Source: Bemisia tabaci (taxonomy: Eukaryota > Arthropoda > Insecta > Hemiptera > Aleyrodidae). Taken from it: DNA of 64,000 nt. The stretch lies in contig NC_092800.1 in assembly GCF_918797505.1 (NCBI RefSeq), positions 41,397,430 to 41,461,429 of the forward strand, given 5' to 3'. Below are positions 57,350-64,000 of this stretch, one piece after another. A program made the translations under genes and the position numbers. Each line of letters begins with the position of its first letter. The first letter of the stretch is position 1. The notes under the pieces were generated by a model. That model saw nothing but the letters and a program-made list of their open reading frames with translations, had not been told where the DNA came from and ran no database searches.

Positions 57350-57722
57350 CTGACGTAAGGGCGTATCTCTACTTCCATTTGAGCCGCGAATAGCATAGAG
57401 TTTTACGGGCAGCACGGCTCACGTAGAAATTGAGATACGCCCTCACGTCAGCGGACTGATTATTGAAATTGATAGACAAAGCTATGGACAAAGAAGACAT
57501 AGGAGGTATAAAGCAATCCTATTGGTTGAAATGAGTGGTTCTCATAGACTAAGGGGGAAAATGATAGACTAACTGTCGGGTCTCTCGTGGGTTGCCGTTA
57601 GTTAGTCTATTACCTACCTCCTTTGTCCATTGCAGCCACCCGCTTCTACCAATAGGATCCCTCCAAATCCTTTTTGTCTTCTGTGTCTATGGCTTAGTCT
57701 ATCAATTCCAATAATCGGCCTG
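57350..57722. mobile_element. Two adjoining inverted-repeat elements
   Basis: 57350-57451 pairs ctgacgtaagggcgtatctc with its complement. 57456-57722 pairs ctgattattgaaattgatag with ctatcaattccaataatcgg. The second type of end also occurs at about 44680 and 45155 (and 60470, 60945) in the duplicated segments. Confidence 0.7.
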
Positions 57723-57840
57723 CAAGGGAGCGACGAAGTGAGGATGCAAAGAAATCAGGCCTGTCATGCAGCAGATGCGCTCAATCGAACTCTCCTCAAC
57801 AAAATTCTTCCTAACATAGCAGAGTTTTCCCCCTGAAAAT

Positions 57841-57940
57841 GTACGAGGTCTGTTAGTTAAGAAACCGGATTTTGGTGATAACTAGCCCATTTTGCGTCTA
57901 AATTTGGTTTCCTATGACTTTCCTGATAGGTGGTAACACA
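57841..57940. mobile_element. Single mariner end fragment
   Basis: acgaggtctgttagttaaga, aaccggattttggtgat and actagcccattttgcgtc match the left end of the element at 11571. No partner end or transposase was found nearby. Confidence 0.75.
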
Positions 57941-59369
57941 CATAGAGTACATAGAGTCGTAATGTAAGTGGGTGAGGTGGCGCCACTTTTAAGCATTTTC
58001 CAGGTCAAGGATAATGGCGTGCAGTCCTCCCTTTGCGGTGATTTTAGCGGCGCGCCAGCCAGGAAGATCGCACGGGACGGGATCCGAGTAATTGCTGGAG
58101 GGTGGCGCGCCTTCAATCCGGCTGGCAGCAACATGCTTACACCCGTGGTCGAATAGTTGTATCACTGCGCCTGCCGTGAATGAGTTCAAATATCCTTTCC
58201 TACACGCGTAAGGAAGCGTATTTAGCTCCGACTGCAACGTTGCAGACCTCAAATAATGTCTTATATTTAATCATTCTTGTTACGAAACGCAAATACAGTT
58301 TTTCTAAACAATTTCCGCGGATTTTCTTCAGTCGGCGGAAAGAGCCTCGCCAAGTTTAGCCCCTTTCTTTGTATACCCGAGTTGGTCAACGGGACAAGGC
58401 TCAAATGAAAGCGTATGGTAAGGCAAACTTCCATGTAAAGTATCAACTTGAAGTGACCCCTCGTTTAGGCTGTACAGCGTTGCCAATTATCTATTTTTAT
58501 GCGCTATACTCAAGGAATACTGGATCATCATGGTTCAACACGCTAGTACACCCGAGTTGGTCAACAGGCTCAAACGAAAACTTATGGTAAGGAAAATTTC
58601 CAGGAAAAGTTTCAACTTGAAGTGAAACCTCGTTTAGGCTGTAGAGCGTTGCCAATTTCCCATTTTTATGTGCAAAAATGGAGGAATTCCGGATCACCAT
58701 AGTTCAACAGACTTGTACACGCGAGTGGGAAAACGAGACAAGGCTCAAATGAAAGCTTTTGGTAAGGTAAACTTCCGGGAAAAGTTTCAACTTGAAGTGA
58801 AACCTCATTTAGACTGTACAGCGTTGCCAATTTTCCATTTTTATGTGAAAAAATTGAGGAATTCTGGATCACCATGGTTCAACAGGCTAGTACACCCGAG
58901 TTGGTCAATAGGACAAGGCTCAAACGAAAGCTGATGGTAAGGCAAACTTCCATGCAAAGTTTCAACTTGAAGTGAAACCTCGTTTAGGCTGTACAGCGTT
59001 GCCAATTTCCATTTTCAAGATGGTAATATCGAGGAATTCTGGATCATCATGGTTCAACAAACTAGTACACCCGAGTTGTGAGTTTTTGGTGAGTTTTTGG
59101 GGTGAGAATATGTGAGTTTTTGGAAAAAGTTAAGTTTCATTTCAGGTGAAAAAAAAAATAAAATAAAATAAATAAAGAAACAATAGGAATGTCACCTTAA
59201 AAGTTTCTAACTTTGTAAGTATGCTTCAGGGAAATTCGCAGCAAATCTTAAGAAAAATCATTGCTCCTGTTTTTAAAAGATGTGCATATTTATAATCCCA
59301 AATGAGTGAAAGTGTCCAACGTGGCAGTCTTAGATTTATAAGCAATTTTTTTCGTGTAGCCATTCATAT

Positions 59370-59663
59370 TTGACTTCATTTACGGAAGGCGTTTCTGAGA
59401 TAACTATTCGACCACAGATGATGCCCACATTGCCGCTATCTGAATTTGAAGGCGCGTCTTATTATACTGTGACAATAAAATTGCTTAGAGTGTGGCGAAA
59501 GCGATACCACAACCCACCTGGGCATACGTTTCAATTTTTGAGATCGGTGGATGATGAACATTTAATCATGTCCGTTCATAATGGTCATGGTCAATGTCAG
59601 ATTCATTTTATCAAAGTTGGGAATGCACTGAAAAAGAATGTAACTCTTAAATGTGATCGGTGA
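59370..59663 (+). CDS. Unrecognised 97-residue open frame (possible repeat-borne or exon fragment)
   Basis: I do not recognise this protein. It reads SEFEGASYYTVTIKLLRVWR, then a basic/Pro patch and VDDEHLIMSVHNGHGQCQIH, with mixed hydrophobic and charged composition unlike random AT-rich frames. The matching stretch in segment A (about 43585-43838) is broken by two extra bases (catacgtgtttc against catacgtttc) and lacks the full frame. Codons differ only modestly between copies. It could be a fragment of a larger transposon protein. The chosen ATG is only the first in frame. Confidence 0.25.
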   Translation: MTSFTEGVSEITIRPQMMPTLPLSEFEGASYYTVTIKLLRVWRKRYHNPPGHTFQFLRSVDDEHLIMSVHNGHGQCQIHFIKVGNALKKNVTLKCDR

Positions 59664-59896
59664 ATTCAACGTGAACGTGTAAATGAAGTTTCTCTATGAG
59701 GCTTTGGCTCGTCATAATATTCGAGAAGTTTTGTGGTATTTATCTTCAACATGCTTACAACCCTACCGAGAAAGTATGACAGATACCTTAGTAGGTATCT
59801 TGATTAAGTTGTTTTTTCCCCTTTTTTTAAAATTTAATTTTAATGCTCGAGGTATAAAGTGATAGTAAAAATAACCAACATTGTGTACGTTCCTTG

Positions 59897-60309
59897 CACT
59901 GGAAAAAAAACCATGGTGTATTCACTAAGAAAAGGGTAAAATTACCAAGAATTCAGGGTTCTATTTGATCCCAGTTTTTTCTTGGTAAAATTACCATTTA
60001 TGGAATTGGTAATTTTACCGAGAAATCTCGGTAAAATTATTGAACTTTCTCGGTAATTTTACTGGACCTTGGTAAGAACGCCAATATTTTTTATCGACTA
60101 TGGTATAATTACCGAGATAAAATGGCAAAGTTACCGGGAATTGATTACCAATAAAAGTAGTATTCTTACCTGAAAAAAACAGTAAAAATTCCGGTTTTTA
60201 GGTAAGTTTACTAGTCTGTCATGGTAAAATTACCAATAATGGTAAAAAAAGCGAGATGGTAAAGGTACCAACGGACCTTGGTAAAAACGCCGAGAATTTT
60301 TTTTCAGTG
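59897..60309. mobile_element. 413-bp MITE with CACTG ends (copy in segment B, reverse orientation)
   Basis: Same family as 43840-44251 but inverted and at another site. Flanked by tg on both sides. The empty site in segment A reads gttccttgggctgccgaaac. Confidence 0.9.
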
Positions 60310-61307
60310 TGGGCTGCCGAAACTGAGATACGCTCAGATTCGCCACGAAACGTAGATTTTACACTGCTGTCAAAAATAATACGGGCTCCGAGTGAATTTT
60401 GAAATGCTCTGCATTGAAACTGTGTCTCGGTTAACATAACTTCGGAATAGGTTGTCCTCTTTGTCTATCAATTTCAATGATGAGTCCACTGCCTTTCTAA
60501 GAACCGATTGATCCGGATTAATATGACCAGTCATCATTTTAAAGAGAAGAGAATGTTGCCAATTTGCATGAATCACTGCTGGAGGTGATTGCACCGGTGA
60601 GGTTTATGGTTCTCGTAGTTTGTTTTCGTTTCGCTAATTCGATGTAGGTACTACAACAACGTCCTCAGGGTATCCGGTATCTAGCGACCGGGAAAGTCAC
60701 CACACTGGGAAAAAAATACATTAAATCTCATAAAGAGTCCAGACTCTATAAAACATCGACAAGAAAAAATACTCTTGATTCAAGAAGATTTAAGCTGAAA
60801 TCAAGAACCAAGCCTCTTAATTTGAGCGGATTTCCTTTTGATTTAAGCCTAAATCTGATTGGATCAAGAGTCCTTTTTCTTGTCAATGTTTTGAAGAGTC
60901 TGGCCTCTAGATCCAATGTGTTTTTTTTCCCCCGTGCAGGCTGATTATTGAAATTGATAGGCAAAGCTATCAATTTAAGCCTCAGCTGATCCAGAAAGAA
61001 GGAATTAACACAAACTAAAATGCGTTTTGGACTCGCAAAAACTATCTATTAAGGTCAGAAACTGGCAGGAAAAGGCGTCATTGTACTTAAAAGTACTGCT
61101 GCCATTGGCTCTCTGGCGGAATTATGCCCTTTACGGCCTTTTCAACCGAAAGAATGTCAATTTTTGCTTAGGGTTTTGTCTTACGTCTCGTTTTTACACG
61201 GAAAGAACGGACTGTGCTGTCTTAGCAGCATCGGTCTTTTCGTCCTAATTAAATTAGACAAATTTTGAAAGAAACTCGATTTCGAAAATTTGAGAGTTGT
61301 CACGGCG

Positions 61308-61540
61308 CACAGTGGATCGAGTCAATTCGAGAGGTCGGACCTGAAATTTTTGACTAAAACTGCAAATTTTTATGTTCATTTTGCCACATTTCAAACTTTA
61401 AGAGGTGTCTCTTGTAGAATATTTCACGAGAAAACCAATAGAACCACTTTTAGAACTTTTAAGTTTTGTGTAAACGGAATTATAAGCGTATAAAGTATCC
61501 AAATTTTGCCCGACCTCTCCTATTGACTCGATCCACTGTG
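61308..61540. mobile_element. 233-bp inverted-repeat MITE, segment B
   Basis: Orthologous to 45521-45753, with the same ends cacagtggatcgagtcaatt and complement. Confidence 0.75.
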
Positions 61541-62386
61541 CGGCAGGACGGGTTCGCACAGCAGGTACTGGCGCTGAGCTCCGTTGAGCGATCGATTTTT
61601 ACGAAACTCTGTATCAGAGAGCTCTTTTTGACGCGAACTATATTTAGCACGGTAAAGGAACTTCTGGGTATAAAAAATTGAGACTTTTATCATTCGTCCA
61701 AAATAAAGCTGAATACTCGATTTCAATCCGGGAAGTCATCAGCTACTCATAACACTAATATGTGAGAATTGGCCATGATTTTGCATTCAACGTATGCGCA
61801 GCTAAACAGCACTCAAAGTCAACACATCAAGACTCCACTCTCCGCAGGTAGCGGTCGGACCAACATAAAACGCCTTCAATTGCGTGCGATACTGTGCAAC
61901 ACGCCAAAGTCGAAGTATTTGTATTCTTGAGTTGGAACCGAACTCGAGTGAATTGCGCCACCAACTAAGGCGTGTCAACCGGTTAACTGCTTTATCTCAA
62001 TCTACGTCGCATATTTTATGCTCCTTTTTGCTCGTGGCAATCTAAGCCTCAATTTATCCAGAAAGAAAGAATGAACATCATTAATGTTGCTAACGAATAT
62101 CGTTATCCGATACATTGCAAACTTCGACCCCGCGAGTACCCGTATCCAATGGCGTGGCGTGAATGATCGATTATCAGTATTTTCCTATCCGAAGCTACGG
62201 TGAAAAATCTACTATGAAGGTGTTTGTTGCGAACACCCTGTACACGGATCCTTTTCCATAAGTGGCAGATCAATCGACGTATCGCAAATGGTATCTCTCC
62301 GTCTTTCAATCCCTCTATGGTTTGCCTCCAATCGTAACCGGTCGTCCAAAGCATTGCTTACAAGTCTTGAAATTTATTCTGTTCAG

Positions 62387-64000
62387 GATTTTCAATGGAG
62401 AATGCCGAAGCTAAAAATCCAAGTGGAAGAGCACTCTGCACTCAGCACACCTGAGGACTACAATCCAGTGATTCCACCGAACGATAAAAGTGCGAAGGAC
62501 CCCCTGGGAGACGTCTCGAGGATTGATTGCACGAGCCCTTCAATGCAGGCCCCACCTGAAGCGTGCACCAGCCCGGAGTCGAGCGTTATGCCTGGCAACC
62601 CATCTTACCCGTCCGGAGGAAGTCACCCTCAAGATTCCAACAATACCCGACTTGCATCAGTAGAAGAGACCCAAGACACCTCGCCCTCGTCCATCTTGGA
62701 TTCGCCCTCCGCTCTTCCCCCCAAAATTGAATGCGAGGATGAAAAAGATTATGAAAGTTGGACTAACCAGCTGCACACAAGCATTGAAATTAAGAGTGAA
62801 CCCACTCCCCAGACGGATGAGTCAGAACTCAGGTTGGGACGAGGAGGAGAAGAACACGATTTGGAGAATGATGGTCGTGATTTTGTCCCGATGACAGCGC
62901 GAGTGAAAAGAGAGGACATGAGCTCTCCACTTCCCGACCATTCTCATGAAAGTTGGATTGACCTGTCAGATACGAATATCGAAATCAAGAGTGAACCCCC
63001 TACCCAAACAAACGCGTCGGAATCCGAGTTCGTCGAACATATTCGAACGCACGCTAGTGAGAACCCATTCACTTGCGGCGAGTGTTCGAGCCTTTTTTCT
63101 TCTGAAAGCGCTTTAACAACACACATGCAAACGCACGATGGCGAGATACCATTCAATTACAGTCATTGCTCCTCCTCATCCAGTATTGAAGATAATTTAA
63201 AGAAACACATGCGAACGCAAACTGGTAATGAGAAGCTACTTAGTTGCAATCATTGCTCCTCCTCTTTCAGTAGTAAAGACGATTTAAAGATGCACATGCG
63301 AACGCACACTGGTGAGAAGCCATTCAGTTGCAGTCATTGCACGGCATGCTTTTCTCACAAAAAGTCTTTAACGGCACATGTTCGCACACATACTGGTGAG
63401 AAACCATTCAGTTGCAGTCATTGCACGGCATGCTTTGCTCAAAAACATACTTTAACGGAACATGTTCGCACGCACACTGGTGAGGAACCATTCAGTTGCA
63501 GTCATTGCACGGCATGCTTTTCTCACAAAAAGTCATTAACGGCACATGTTCGCACACATACTGGTGAGAAACCATTCAGTTGCAGTCATTGCACGGCATG
63601 CTTTGCTCAAAAACATACTTTAACGGCACATGTTCGCACACATACTGGTGAGAAACCATTCAGTTGCAATCATTGCTCCTCTTCTTTCAGCAGAAAAGAC
63701 TATTTAAAGATGCACATGCGAACGCACACTGGTGAGAAACCATTCAGTTGCAGTTATTGCTCCTCCTCTTTCCTTATGAAAATTCATTTAAAGATGCACA
63801 TGCGAACGCATACTGGTGAGAAACCATTCAGTTGCAATCACTGCACGGCATGCTTTGCTCAAAAACAAACTTTAACGGAACATGTTCGCACGCATACTGG
63901 TGAGAAACCATTCAGTTGCAATCATTGCTCCTCCTCTTTCCGTTCGAAAATTCATTTAAAGAGGCACATGCGAACGCATACTGGTGAGAAACCATTCAGT
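62387..64000 (+). CDS. C2H2 zinc-finger protein, copy B (3' end beyond window)
   Basis: Likely sequence-specific DNA-binding nuclear protein. The exon begins after an acceptor (tttattctgttcag); the first in-frame ATG is 62402 (MPKLKIQVEEHSAL), although upstream exons may exist. One frame stays open to the window edge. Residues 1 to about 220 are a Ser/Pro/Glu-rich linker with two related blocks (TSIEIKSEP and TNIEIKSEP). It contains the SUMO-consensus-like IKSE twice and VKRE once. From 63068 come about 11 fingers of the form CX2CX12HX3H joined by TGEKPFS. Finger 2 (FNYSHC) has Tyr for the first Cys. Two finger classes recur: SSSF (helix SKDD, RKDY) and TACF (helix SHKKS, AQKHT). No ZAD, BTB or KRAB is seen in the visible part. 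Intact where copy A is frameshifted. Confidence 0.85.

Larger units (their letters stand above)
58005..64000 (+). repeat. Segmental duplication, copy B (runs off the window)
   Basis: Direct copy of 42568-47740. Begins in family 3 (58005-58255), then about four to five 177-bp satellite units (58340-59080; segment A has two), an unknown ORF region, old MITEs and the zinc-finger gene. Confidence 0.9.

Overview
The window looks like an insect nuclear genome: spliced genes with short GT-AG introns, about 40% GC, an interstitial (TTAGG)n telomere-type block, and a dense load of palindromic DNA transposons. The species is inferred only; a hemipteran such as a whitefly would fit, but nothing seen is diagnostic.

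1-25.5 kb is the conserved genic part. Two housekeeping genes lie tail to tail. MCM4 (replicative helicase subunit, + strand, 5' part outside the window) ends at 5683. CPSF3/CPSF73 (the pre-mRNA 3'-end endonuclease, - strand) runs from its ATG at 25487 to its stop at 7911. I rebuilt 16 CPSF3 exons that join in frame to 686 codons with every catalytic residue in place; one intron uses a GC donor. Its introns hold an 1.8 kb near-perfect palindrome, a dead mariner, a 617-bp inverted repeat, a 255-bp MITE and the telomere-type block. MCM4 has five exons here. The Walker A exon keeps both splice sites but carries a net excess of about 28 bases, and the first visible exon lacks one base. This looks more like uncorrected long-read sequence than biology.

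25.5-42.5 kb is repeat-dominated. In order it holds a hAT-like element with an 8-bp target duplication, a TA-flanked palindrome, a 1.4 kb inverted-repeat element enclosing a 5S-rRNA/tRNA-like SINE relic, a 4.0 kb foldback element with GC-rich arms and an 8-bp target duplication (with weaker inverted repeats outside it), and a second foldback built from inverted tandem arrays of a ~177-bp unit.

42.5-64 kb contains a direct segmental duplication about 15.4-15.8 kb apart. Each copy carries the same repeat package followed by a C2H2 zinc-finger gene. Copy A (46.6-50.2 kb) is a broken, expanded array of about 34 fingers in which a stop-bearing 168-bp two-finger unit has itself been amplified. Copy B (62.4 kb to the window edge) is open to the last base, with about 11 fingers visible. 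After the duplication, the same 412-bp MITE inserted independently into the two copies, in opposite orientation and at different sites; each empty site is kept in the other copy.

No new gene system in the CRISPR or operon sense is visible. The most unusual content is structural: long palindromes in and near transcribed genes (possible hairpin-RNA sources), foldback elements with tandem sub-repeats, and continued amplification of a dead zinc-finger array.
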